The position numbers were made by a program, and so were the translations under genes. From NCBI GenBank assembly GCA_046352935.1, contig JAXMGR010000002.1, forward strand, positions 1-64,000: a stretch of DNA of 64,000 nucleotides. The letters are read 5' to 3'. The notes beneath the pieces were generated by a model. The model searched no databases, was not told where the DNA came from, and worked only from the letters and a program-made list of their open reading frames with translations. Of this stretch, positions 19,084 through 27,201 are shown piece by piece. Within the stretch, counting starts at the first letter, position 1. Every line of letters starts with the position of its first letter. The DNA is from CAYWMY01 sp046352935 (GTDB taxonomy: Bacteria > Pseudomonadota > Gammaproteobacteria > Steroidobacterales > Steroidobacteraceae).

Positions 19084-20721
19084 ATGGAGACCACCGTGGC
19101 CGCACGCTTCGAGTTCTGCGAGTCGCCGCCCGACCTGGCGGCGCTCGCACGCTCGCTCGCGGACGGCGGCTGCGGCGGCTACGTCAGCTTCGAAGGCTGG
19201 GTGCGCGACGAGAACGAGGGCCAGCGCGTCACGCGGCTCGAGTACGAGGCCTACGTGACGCTCGCCGTGCGCGAGGGCGAGCGCATCATCGACGAGGCAG
19301 TGCGCCGCTTCGGCGTGAGTCATGCGCGCTGCGTGCACCGCGTGGGCTCGCTCGCGATCGGCGACCTCGCCGTGTGGGTGGGCGTGTCGAGCCCGCACCG
19401 CGGCGTAGCCGTCGCCGCCTGCCGCTACATCATCGATGAGGTCAAGCACCGCGTCCCGATCTGGAAGAAGGAACACTACGTCAACGGCGACTCGGGCTGG
19501 GTGAACTGCGAGCGCTGCGCGGCGGTCGCGCACGATCACCAGCAGCAGCACGATCACGATCACGGCCATGATCGCGCCGGCGTCGCAGCCGGGACCGTCA
19601 TCGTCTCGGAGGCCTCGAACGCCGCGACGAGCGGCGCGGCAGCGTCCACTCCATCGCGGGAGCGCGGGTGCCACCCCCACTTCGACTATTCGCGCCAGAC
19701 GATCCTGCCCGAGGTCGGCGAGGCCGGCCAGGCGAAGCTCGCGGCCGCGCGCGTGCTCGTCGTCGGCGCGGGCGGCCTCGGCTGCCCCGTGCTGCAGTAC
19801 CTCGCCGGTGCGGGCGTCGGTCACCTCACGATCCTCGACAGCGACCGCATCGAGGCCACCAACCTGCACCGCCAGCCGCTCTACGCGCTCGCCGACGTCG
19901 GCCGCTGGAAGGCCGAGGTCGCGGCCGAGCGCCTGCGCGCGCAGAACCCCGCGATCGACGTCGAGTCCGAGGTGCAGACGCTCGATGCCGGCAACGCGGA
20001 CCGCTGGTTCCAGCACCATGACCTCGTCATCGACTGCACCGACAACTTCCGCGCCAAGTTCCTGCTGAACGACGCGGCCGTGCGCGCCGGCAAGCCCGCG
20101 ATCTTCGCCAGCATCCACCAGTACGAGGGCCAGCTGCAGGTCGTGCGCCCCGATCGGAACGGCTCCTGCCTGCGCTGCGTCTGGCCCGATGCGCTGAAGG
20201 ACGGCGTCGTCGGCAACTGCCGCGAAGCCGGCGTGCTGGGCGCCGTGCCCGCGGTGCTCGGCAGCCTGCAGGCCGTCGAGGCGCTGAAGCTGCTGCTCGA
20301 TCTGCCGGGGCAGCTCACGGACGCCATCCTGCTCGTGAACCTGCTCGACCTCACGCAGCGGCGCATCCGGGCGCCGCGCGCCGCGGAGTGCGCGGGCGGC
20401 ACCTGCTCCCGCTGCGCGCGCCACGAAGTGCCCGCAGTGGGGCTCGAACTCGACACGCCGCTCGCCGCCGCGCGCGGCGAGGGGCTCGTCATCGTCGACA
20501 TCCGCGACGACGACGAGGTGGCGGCGCAGCCGATCGCGGGCGGCGCCCTGCACATCCCCATGAACCGCCTGCTCGCCGACCCCGCGCTCCTCGGCGCCCA
20601 GGACCGCTACCTGCTCGTCTGCAGCCGCGGCCTGCGCAGCCTCGCGGCCGTCGAGCAGCTGCGCGGCACGGGCCGCAGCACGGTGTGGTCACTGCGCGGT
20701 GGGCTGGCGGCGCAGCGCTGA
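19084..20721 (+). CDS. MoaE-MoeB-rhodanese fusion (molybdopterin synthase large subunit joined to its sulfur-loading enzyme)
   Basis: A 545-residue composite. Residues 1-148 are MoaE, the catalytic subunit of molybdopterin synthase, with SPHRG and the lysine-bearing DEVKHRVPIWKKEHY block. A histidine-rich linker (about 149-163, reading HDHQQQHDHDHGHD) follows. Residues about 200-445 are a MoeB/ThiF-type E1 enzyme with GAGGLGCP nucleotide loop (228-235), two CxxC pairs (362/365 and 441/444) that would bind zinc, and Cys379 in NCREAGVLG. Residues about 455-545 are a rhodanese domain with Cys513 in the active loop CSRGLRS. The parts would bind MoaD, adenylate it, sulfurate it and use it. A MoeB-rhodanese pairing is known (human MOCS3); adding MoaE is less usual. 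No frameshift is needed. Confidence 0.9.
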   Translation: METTVAARFEFCESPPDLAALARSLADGGCGGYVSFEGWVRDENEGQRVTRLEYEAYVTLAVREGERIIDEAVRRFGVSHARCVHRVGSLAIGDLAVWVGVSSPHRGVAVAACRYIIDEVKHRVPIWKKEHYVNGDSGWVNCERCAAVAHDHQQQHDHDHGHDRAGVAAGTVIVSEASNAATSGAAASTPSRERGCHPHFDYSRQTILPEVGEAGQAKLAAARVLVVGAGGLGCPVLQYLAGAGVGHLTILDSDRIEATNLHRQPLYALADVGRWKAEVAAERLRAQNPAIDVESEVQTLDAGNADRWFQHHDLVIDCTDNFRAKFLLNDAAVRAGKPAIFASIHQYEGQLQVVRPDRNGSCLRCVWPDALKDGVVGNCREAGVLGAVPAVLGSLQAVEALKLLLDLPGQLTDAILLVNLLDLTQRRIRAPRAAECAGGTCSRCARHEVPAVGLELDTPLAAARGEGLVIVDIRDDDEVAAQPIAGGALHIPMNRLLADPALLGAQDRYLLVCSRGLRSLAAVEQLRGTGRSTVWSLRGGLAAQR

Positions 20722-20730
20722 TCGACGCGG

Positions 20731-20762
20731 GTCACGGCAACGCCGGTCCCGGCGTGGCTGAC
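20731..20762 (+). terminator. Possible terminator-like hairpin after the moa operon
   Basis: GTCA...ACGCCGG pairs with CCGGCGT...TGAC around a short loop, with an internal mismatch region. No T-tract follows, so it may instead be a stabilising or attenuating hairpin. Confidence 0.3.
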
Positions 20763-20805
20763 GACATCGGGAGATTCGACCCGGCTTCACGAACGCAGGT
20801 GCACC

Positions 20806-21489
20806 ATGAAACCACGACTGTACGTCGGCAACTGCAACTACTCGAGCTGGTCGCTGCGGCCCTGGCTCGCGCTCAAATGGGCCGGCATCGACTTCGACGA
20901 GACCTCCATCGACCTCGACCAGCCCGGCTACGGCGAGGGCAACATCACCGCCATCCGCGCGGTCTCGCCGACCGGCAAGGTGCCGGTGCTCCGCATCGGC
21001 AGCGAGGCGATCTGGGAGAGCATCGCGATCGCCGAGTGGGCGGCCGAGAACTCGCGCACCGGCCCGCTGCTGCCGGCGGATCCCATCGCACGGGCGCAGG
21101 CGCGCGCCGTGATCGCGGAAATGCACGCGGGCTTCGGTGCGCTGCGCCGCGACCTGCCCATGAACATCCGGCGCCGCTGTCGCGCCACCGGCCTGCCTCC
21201 CGAGACGCAGGCCGACATCGCACGCGTGGATGCGATGTGGTCCGGACTGCGCGGCCGGCACGGCACGCAGGGGCCGTACCTGTTCGGTCCGCGCTCGCTC
21301 GCCGATGCGTTCTACCTGCCCGTCGCGACGCGCTTCCGGACCTACGCCATCGCGCTCTCCCCCGCCGCACAGGCGTACTGCGACACGCTGTTCGCCGATG
21401 CCGCGTTCCGCGAGTGGGAGGCGCGTGCGCTCGCGGAACCCGCGAAGCCCTTCTCGCGTGCGCGCACGGACTCACTCTACGCGGACTAG
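20806..21489 (+). CDS. Glutathione S-transferase family protein
   Basis: A 227-residue cytosolic GST-like protein. The thioredoxin-fold N-terminal domain has the NYSSWSLRPWLALK segment (about 11-24), where Ser in SSWS would be the activating residue, then SPTGKVPVLRIG with the cis-Pro and the glutathione-binding E-S pair in IWESIAIAEW (about 69-78). The helical C-terminal domain includes SLADAFYLPVATR. The length and NYSSWSLR start resemble the YfcF/maleylacetoacetate-isomerase-like subgroup. Substrate unknown. It is 84 bases after the molybdenum operon and 93 before the next gene, so probably its own unit. Confidence 0.85.
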   Translation: MKPRLYVGNCNYSSWSLRPWLALKWAGIDFDETSIDLDQPGYGEGNITAIRAVSPTGKVPVLRIGSEAIWESIAIAEWAAENSRTGPLLPADPIARAQARAVIAEMHAGFGALRRDLPMNIRRRCRATGLPPETQADIARVDAMWSGLRGRHGTQGPYLFGPRSLADAFYLPVATRFRTYAIALSPAAQAYCDTLFADAAFREWEARALAEPAKPFSRARTDSLYAD

Positions 21490-21582
21490 TTTTCTCCGCG
21501 CCCCGCGACTGATTCCGCGCGCCGCCGACGTCCAACCCGGACCGGGCAGCCCATGGAGGGCGGCCGGCCCACGGGAGGAACG

Positions 21583-22116
21583 ATGGCGCTGCGCGAAGAC
21601 CTCTTCAGCGAAGGCGAGCGCACGGCGCAGCAGCGCTGGGGCGATCCGGGGCTGTGGACGGAGGCCCGCATCGCAGCACTCGTCTGGGATCACGTCCCGG
21701 AACGGTTCCACGCGCGGATCGAGGCCGCGCCCTTCTTCTTCCTCGCGACCAGCGACCGCGAGGGCCGCTGCGACTGCGCCTTCAAGGGCGGCGGCCCCGG
21801 GCTCGTGAGGATGCTCGCGCCCGACCGGCTGACGTTCCCGCACTTCGCGGCGCGTGTGAAAGGCAACGGCGCCTACTCGAGCCTCGGCAACCTCCTCGTC
21901 AACGACCAGGTGAGCCTGCTGTTCGTCGACTTCAACGACGGCGGCCGGCTGCGCGTGAACGGACGCGCGACCGTGGACGACGACGCCCGGCGGCTCGCGG
22001 CACACCCGGACGCGGAATGTCTCGTCGCCGTGCAGATCGACCGCGTCATGCCGAGCTGCCCGAGCTACGTTCCCCGCCTCGTCCCCGCCGCCGGCGCCGG
22101 GGACGCGCGGACATGA
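21583..22116 (+). CDS. Pyridoxamine-5'-phosphate-oxidase-like FMN-barrel protein
   Basis: A 177-residue split-barrel flavin-binding protein. Family-like segments are FFFLATSDREGRCDCAFKGG (about 47-66), the PHFAARVKGNGAYSSLGNLLVNDQVSLLFVDF block (about 85-116) and GRLRVNGRATV. The ATG at 21583 is chosen because GGAGG lies four bases upstream; an ATG ten codons earlier has no such site. Substrate unknown; relatives bind FMN or F420 and act on small molecules. Its stop overlaps the radical SAM start (ATGA), so the two are translationally coupled and may act together. Confidence 0.8.
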   Translation: MALREDLFSEGERTAQQRWGDPGLWTEARIAALVWDHVPERFHARIEAAPFFFLATSDREGRCDCAFKGGGPGLVRMLAPDRLTFPHFAARVKGNGAYSSLGNLLVNDQVSLLFVDFNDGGRLRVNGRATVDDDARRLAAHPDAECLVAVQIDRVMPSCPSYVPRLVPAAGAGDART

Positions 22117-23069
22117 GCCGCTACCGCATCGCCGTCAACGTCGAGTGGACCAGCAAGTGCAACGCGCTGTGCGCGATGTGCCCGCGCGACCTCATCGCGC
22201 ATCCGCGGCTCATGACCCTCGGGACGTGGACGCGGCTGCTCGAACGGATCGCGCCCGGGGACGTGTTCCGCGGCGTCATCGCGGGCTACGGCGAGCCCAC
22301 GACGCACAACCGCTTCTTCGACTTCGTGGACCGGCTGCGCGGTCATCCGGTGCCCTTCGACATGGTCAGCAACGGCCAGCAGCTCGACGAGCGCCGCATC
22401 CGCCACCTCGACGGGGCGATCGGCACCCTGCTCGTCTCCTTCTCCAGCATCGATCCGCAGGTCTACGGCCGCGTGCACGTCAACCTCGACCACGACCGCG
22501 TCAAGAAGAACCTGCGGCTGGCGCAACGGCTGCTGAAGCGCACGCGCCTCGCGGTCAGCCTGACCCCGATGCCGGAATGCCTGCCGTCCCTGCCCGCGAC
22601 CATCGCCTGGCTGCGCGCGCAGGGCATCGGGCGGCTGACGATGTCGCCGACGCTGTACAACCGCGGCGGCAACCTGCAGGGACACGAACTCGCGAGCGCG
22701 CAACTGCGCGCGGCGATCCGCCACCACCGCCTGCGCTCGCAGGAATTCGATTTCGTCGCGGGCGTGCGGGACTCGATCGGGCAGCTGCGCGCGAACCGCT
22801 TCCGGTGCGCGCCGCGCAATGTCGACCTGCTGATCTCCGCGACCGGCGACTACCTCTACTGCTACAACGACGTGCGGCACGAGCACGTCCTCGGCCACGT
22901 CGCGGACACGGGTGTCCGCGAGGCGCTGACCCTCCGCGAAGGCATGGATGCCATCCCGTCGCTGTGCGACGGCTGCAACATGCGCGACCGGTACGGCGCG
23001 AAGGAACTCGTGGCGACCGGACTGTCGTGGGTGCGCGCGAGGCTCGCGCAATCGCTCGCGGGTACCTGA
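22113..23069 (+). CDS. Radical SAM protein with SPASM/Twitch-like C-terminal cysteines
   Basis: A 318-residue radical SAM enzyme. The cluster motif is CNALCAMC (about residues 15-22) and the SAM-contacting GYGEP (about 54-58) replaces the usual GGEP. The C-terminal third carries further cysteines: FRCAPRN, YLYCYND and LCDGCNMRD (about 231-293), the pattern of an auxiliary iron-sulfur cluster (SPASM or Twitch), often used by peptide- or sugar-modifying enzymes. No obvious precursor peptide gene is adjacent. It is coupled to an FMN-barrel protein upstream. Reaction unknown. Start at 22113 begins two residues before a typical IAVNVEWTSKCN strand. Confidence 0.83.
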   Translation: MSRYRIAVNVEWTSKCNALCAMCPRDLIAHPRLMTLGTWTRLLERIAPGDVFRGVIAGYGEPTTHNRFFDFVDRLRGHPVPFDMVSNGQQLDERRIRHLDGAIGTLLVSFSSIDPQVYGRVHVNLDHDRVKKNLRLAQRLLKRTRLAVSLTPMPECLPSLPATIAWLRAQGIGRLTMSPTLYNRGGNLQGHELASAQLRAAIRHHRLRSQEFDFVAGVRDSIGQLRANRFRCAPRNVDLLISATGDYLYCYNDVRHEHVLGHVADTGVREALTLREGMDAIPSLCDGCNMRDRYGAKELVATGLSWVRARLAQSLAGT

Positions 23070-23215
23070 CGCAGCCACCGGCGATTGCGCGGGTGACCGC
23101 GGCGGGCGGGCGCGACCGATCCCGTATCCGGCGGCTACCCGCGGCCGGCGCCTTCGCCCTATACTCGAACGATTACGACGAATCGCACGATTCGGGATCA
23201 CAGGGGGGAACGCAC

Positions 23216-25348
23216 GTGGCAGTAATGAACCGGGGTGGCCTTGCAGCCGCCATGGCGGGGCTCGTCATCATCGGCGCCGGCGTGGTCGGCGGCTGTGGTG
23301 GCAAGAAGGAGGGCGAGGCGGCATCCGCGCCCGCGGCGAAGGTCGAAGGCGCGGACTGGGAGCAGTACGGGAACACCTGGCGCCAGGACCACTTCAGCCC
23401 GCTGAAGGAAGTCAACGACCAGACCGTCGGCCGGCTGGGCCTCGCCTGGTTCTACGACCTGCCCGTGGGCCAGAGCAGCGGCATCAGCGGTGCGGTCGCC
23501 GTGGACGGCGTGCTGTACTTCGCCGTCGATCACAGCGTCATCCACGCGATGGACGCCGCGACCGGCCGCCTGCTGTGGCAGTACGACCCGAAGGTCTTCG
23601 ACGTCGCCGGCCACAAGATGCGCGCCGGCTGGGGGGTGCGCGGCATCGCCTGGGCCGACGGCAAGGTCATCACCGGCACGCTGGACGGGCGTCTCGTCGC
23701 ACTCGATGCCGCGACGGGCAAGCCGGTCTGGACCGCGATGACCGTCGATCCGAAGGACCGGCGCTACATCACGGGCGCACCGTACATCCTGAAGGACAAG
23801 GTCATCATCGGCCACGGCGGCAGCGACTACGGCCCGCTGCGCGGCTATGTCACGGCCTACGACATCAAGACGGGCAAGCAGGCCTGGCGCTTCTACACCG
23901 TGCCCGGCAACCCGGCCGACGGCTTCGAGAACAAGGCCATGGAGATGGCCGCGAAGACCTGGAGCGGCGAGTGGTGGAAATTCGGCGGCGGCGGACCCGT
24001 TTGGCACGCGATGGCCTACGACCCGCAGCTGAACCTGGCTTACATCGGCGTCGGCAACGCGATGCCGTACAACCCGAAGATCCGCAATCCGGGTGACGGC
24101 GACAACCTGTTCACCTGCGCGATCGTCGCGCTGAACGCCGATACCGGCGAATACGTGTGGCACTACCAGGCCAATCCGAACGAGGCCTGGGACTTCGACG
24201 CCAACCTCGACATCGAGCTCGCGGACATCGACGTCGACGGCAAGAAGACGCCCGTGCTGCTCAACGCCTCGAAGAACGGCTTCTTCTACGTACTCGACCG
24301 TCGCACCGGCAAGTTCATCTCGGCGGACAAGTACGCGACGGTGAACTGGGCCCTGCGCATCGATCCGGCGACCGGCCGCCCCGTGGAGATTCCTGCCTCG
24401 CGCTATCCGCAGGGCACCGGCTTCACGATGCTGCCGTCCGCCTGGGGCGCCCACGGCGTGGACGCGATGTCCTACAGCCCCGCCTCGGGGCTCGCGTACC
24501 TGCACGTGCGTGACATGGCCGCCAGTTACGCCGATCCGCCGGATCTGAAGAAATTCCAGGTGCGCGACGAGATGACCACGGCGAACCTGGGCCTGGGCGC
24601 ACCGCCCCCTGGAACGCCCGCTCCGCCGCCGGACAAGGCCTGGTTCGCAGCCTGGAATCCCGTGACGCAGAAGGAAGCCTGGCGCGTCGAGGGTCTCGCC
24701 TATACGTTCAACGGCGGCACCATGGCGACGGCCGGCAACCTGGTCTTCGCGGGCCGTGGTGACGGCCACCTGTTCGCCTATGCGGCGGATTCGGGCAAGC
24801 AGCTGTGGTCGTTCGATGCCCAGAACGGCATCATGTCGCACCCGATCACCTATCTCGCGAACGGCAAGCAGTACGTGACGCTGCTGGTCGGCTACCGCGG
24901 CAGCACGCACAGCGGTGCGGGCCAGCCCTGGGACTACTACACCGAGAAGCGCCGCGTGCTCACCTTCACGCTCGACGGCAAGGCGCAGCTGCCCGCGTTC
25001 ACGCGCCCGCCGGAGCGGCCGATGGTCGACGTCCCCGGCTTCAAGGTGGATCAGGCCAGGTACGGCATGGGCGCGGGCCTGTGGTACGACACCTGCTTCG
25101 TCTGCCACGGCATCGAGCTCATGGCCGGCGGCGCGGCACCGGATCTGCGCCGGTCAGCCGTGGCAGCGGACCTCGAGCAGCTGACGGCGGTCGTGAGGAA
25201 CGGCTCACTGCGTTCGAAGGGCATGCCGGACTACCCGGAATACACGCCCGAGCAGATCGAGGCTCTGCAGCACTACATCCGGCAGACCACGAACACGGCG
25301 CTGTCGGCCGCGAAGAAGGCCGGCGCGACGGCTGCGCACGCGCAGTAA
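23216..25348 (+). CDS. PQQ-dependent quinohemoprotein alcohol dehydrogenase, probable lipoprotein
   Basis: A 710-residue eight-bladed PQQ dehydrogenase with a C-terminal cytochrome c domain. A hydrophobic N terminus ends in VVGGC (Cys27), a plausible lipobox. Asp326 in WDFDAN is the likely catalytic base, Asn281 in GVGNAMPYN a metal ligand, and the usual Glu ligand (GAEL/GAEY) is Asp204 in HGGSDYG. Asp328, two residues after the catalytic Asp, is the position occupied by Asp in lanthanide-dependent enzymes. The vicinal Cys-Cys pair of most relatives is absent (about 135-142). Heme c motif CFVCH is near residue 625. GTG 23216 is preferred because a G-rich site lies seven bases upstream; ATG 23225 is the alternative. 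Confidence 0.9.
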   Translation: MAVMNRGGLAAAMAGLVIIGAGVVGGCGGKKEGEAASAPAAKVEGADWEQYGNTWRQDHFSPLKEVNDQTVGRLGLAWFYDLPVGQSSGISGAVAVDGVLYFAVDHSVIHAMDAATGRLLWQYDPKVFDVAGHKMRAGWGVRGIAWADGKVITGTLDGRLVALDAATGKPVWTAMTVDPKDRRYITGAPYILKDKVIIGHGGSDYGPLRGYVTAYDIKTGKQAWRFYTVPGNPADGFENKAMEMAAKTWSGEWWKFGGGGPVWHAMAYDPQLNLAYIGVGNAMPYNPKIRNPGDGDNLFTCAIVALNADTGEYVWHYQANPNEAWDFDANLDIELADIDVDGKKTPVLLNASKNGFFYVLDRRTGKFISADKYATVNWALRIDPATGRPVEIPASRYPQGTGFTMLPSAWGAHGVDAMSYSPASGLAYLHVRDMAASYADPPDLKKFQVRDEMTTANLGLGAPPPGTPAPPPDKAWFAAWNPVTQKEAWRVEGLAYTFNGGTMATAGNLVFAGRGDGHLFAYAADSGKQLWSFDAQNGIMSHPITYLANGKQYVTLLVGYRGSTHSGAGQPWDYYTEKRRVLTFTLDGKAQLPAFTRPPERPMVDVPGFKVDQARYGMGAGLWYDTCFVCHGIELMAGGAAPDLRRSAVAADLEQLTAVVRNGSLRSKGMPDYPEYTPEQIEALQHYIRQTTNTALSAAKKAGATAAHAQ

Positions 25349-25367
25349 CGCCCGGCGCTGGAATGGA

Positions 25368-25398
25368 GAGGGGGACGACGATCGTCCCCCTCTTTTTT
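25368..25398 (+). terminator. Intrinsic terminator after the PQQ dehydrogenase gene
   Basis: A perfect 11-bp stem (GAGGGGGACGA at 25368-25378 with its complement at 25382-25392) closes a three-base loop and is followed by six T (25393-25398). It starts 20 bases after the stop codon. Confidence 0.93.
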
Positions 25399-25848
25399 CG
25401 GGCTCTTTGGATCGAAGTCCCGCAGCCAGGACGCTGCTGCAGGGTCCTGGAAACGGATACCTGATCCCCATCGCGGGTGTGTTCGAAGGACGAAGGACGA
25501 CCCCGGGGAGCCGCCCTGCGCTCACGGCGGCGCGCCACGGGACACGGCAGGAAACAGGGGTCCGGGAACAGCGCGGAGTCCGGCCAAAACCGCTCGCGAA
25601 CCGGACCGTGCATGCCCGGTCCGCGAGCTCCCGCCTGTGGGGGCCGAGGTGCGACAGGCCAACCGTTGCCGCGGCGGTCCGGCATCGGATGGAGGACGTC
25701 CTGTCCAGGTGCGCGACGAGCGCGCGATCACGTCCGCTTGTGATCCTGTCCTGGGCGTCCTGCCACCTTGCACCGTCGGGGCCATGCTACTGCGGCCATG
25801 CCGCGCCACAATCACCCGAATGGGGGATGGGCGTACGCCGACGGCGAA
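25399..25848. other. Convergent intergenic region without a supported gene
   Basis: About 450 bases between the PQQ dehydrogenase terminator and the end of the tolC-type gene. Short open frames here lack ribosome sites and recognisable motifs. I found no tRNA, repeat or clear terminator for the minus-strand secretion operon. Confidence 0.5.
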
Positions 25849-27198
25849 TCACTCCGGAGCGCCCCCCGCACGCGGCGGAACCGCACCATCGACGGGACGA
25901 ACGAGCAGCGCACTCAGTCGCCGCACCGCGGCATCGTCCAGCGTGCCCGTGAGCTCGGCGAGCAGCGCCCACTGGCGCAGGTACTCGTGGCGCACATCGG
26001 CGTAGTCACGCTCGGCCGCGAACGCGTCACGCCGCGCATCGAGTACGTCGACGAGTGTGGCAACGCCGAGTCGATAGCCCTTCTCGTTGGCCTCCACGGC
26101 CTTCGCGCCGGATTCGACGGCGCGGTGCGCCGCCGCGACCTGCGACTCGAGACTGCGGAGCTGCAGCCACGCGGAACGCGTGGCCACGCGTGCCTGCCGC
26201 AGTCCGGATTCCAGTTCGAGATCGGCAATGCGCCGGCGCGCCCGCGTCTCGCCCACCATCGCCGAGAGCGCGCCGCCCGTGAACAGCGGCAGCGTGACGT
26301 TCACGCCGACGACCCCGGTCTCGGTCCGCGGCAGCAGCGAGTTCTCGTAGCCGATGTTCGAACGCTGCGCGGCGAGCTGCAGGCCCAGCACGGGCAGGCG
26401 GCGCGCGCGCGCGGCACCGAGATCGTGTCCCGCGCGCACCGCGGCGTCGCGCAGCGCCTGCACGTTCTCGTTGACCGCGGCGGCACGTTCCTCGACCGCG
26501 GCCAGCGTGTCGTCGACGGGCGGGAGCACTGCGGACTCCTCGAGGCCCGCGAGCACCGTGACAGGCTGGCCCGCGAGTTCCGCGAGGGCATCGAGCGCGA
26601 CCTGGTAGGCGGCCTCCGCGCGCAGGCGCCCGGCCCTGAGCCCATCGGCGCGGGCTTGCACGGTCATGAGGTCGGTGACCTTCGTCATCTGTCGCTTGAA
26701 CAGGCTCTCGACCTGCGCCTGCTGCGTGGCCGCGGTCTCCTCCTCCTGACGCGCCAGCCGGAGCCGCTCGGCCGCGGAGAGTGCCGCGAGGTAGCGGTCG
26801 ATCGTGTCGTAGCGCACCTCGGAACGCGTGCCGGACTCCTCGTGCGCGCTCTGGCTCACGCGCACGCGGCTCGCCTGGTAGAGCTTGAAACGACGCGCAT
26901 CGAAGATCGGCTGCTGCAGGTTGATGGAATAGCGCTCGCCGTCGTAGTAGACGGGATCGGAATCGACGAGCCCGGAGCGCTCCTGGCGCGTGCGCGTCAG
27001 GCTCGCCTGCGCGGAGGCCTGCGGCAGCAGCTCCGCGAGTGCCTGCCGGCGCTGCGCCTCGGCGACGTCCTGGCTGGCCGAGGCGATCGCGAGCCGCGGG
27101 TCCGCCGCGACCACGGCACGATAGAAGTCATCCAGCGCCCCGGCCCGCGCGAGGGCGGGTGCCATGACGAGCAGCAGGGCCGGCAGCAGTCGGCTCAA
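25849..27198 (-). CDS. TolC-family outer-membrane protein of a type I secretion system
   Basis: A 449-residue outer-membrane efflux protein. A signal peptide is visible (MSRLLPALLLVMAPALARA). Two internally similar halves rich in long Ala/Arg/Glu helices, with SINLQQPIFDARRF (about 91-104) and VNVTLPLFTGGAL (about 294-306), are the beta-barrel strand motifs of TolC. The start is TTG at 27198, with GAGG eight bases upstream, three bases after the hlyD-type stop. As the third component next to PrtD-like and HlyD-like genes it should form the outer-membrane channel for the RTX proteins encoded upstream. Confidence 0.9.
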   Translation of the reverse strand: MSRLLPALLLVMAPALARAGALDDFYRAVVAADPRLAIASASQDVAEAQRRQALAELLPQASAQASLTRTRQERSGLVDSDPVYYDGERYSINLQQPIFDARRFKLYQASRVRVSQSAHEESGTRSEVRYDTIDRYLAALSAAERLRLARQEEETAATQQAQVESLFKRQMTKVTDLMTVQARADGLRAGRLRAEAAYQVALDALAELAGQPVTVLAGLEESAVLPPVDDTLAAVEERAAAVNENVQALRDAAVRAGHDLGAARARRLPVLGLQLAAQRSNIGYENSLLPRTETGVVGVNVTLPLFTGGALSAMVGETRARRRIADLELESGLRQARVATRSAWLQLRSLESQVAAAHRAVESGAKAVEANEKGYRLGVATLVDVLDARRDAFAAERDYADVRHEYLRQWALLAELTGTLDDAAVRRLSALLVRPVDGAVPPRAGGAPE

Positions 27199-27201
27199 GG
27201 C

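Noticed and set aside
25399..25848. Possible tRNA or small gene in the 450-base gap
   Set aside because: No T-loop GTTCRA context with matching acceptor stem, and no frame with a ribosome site and plausible composition.
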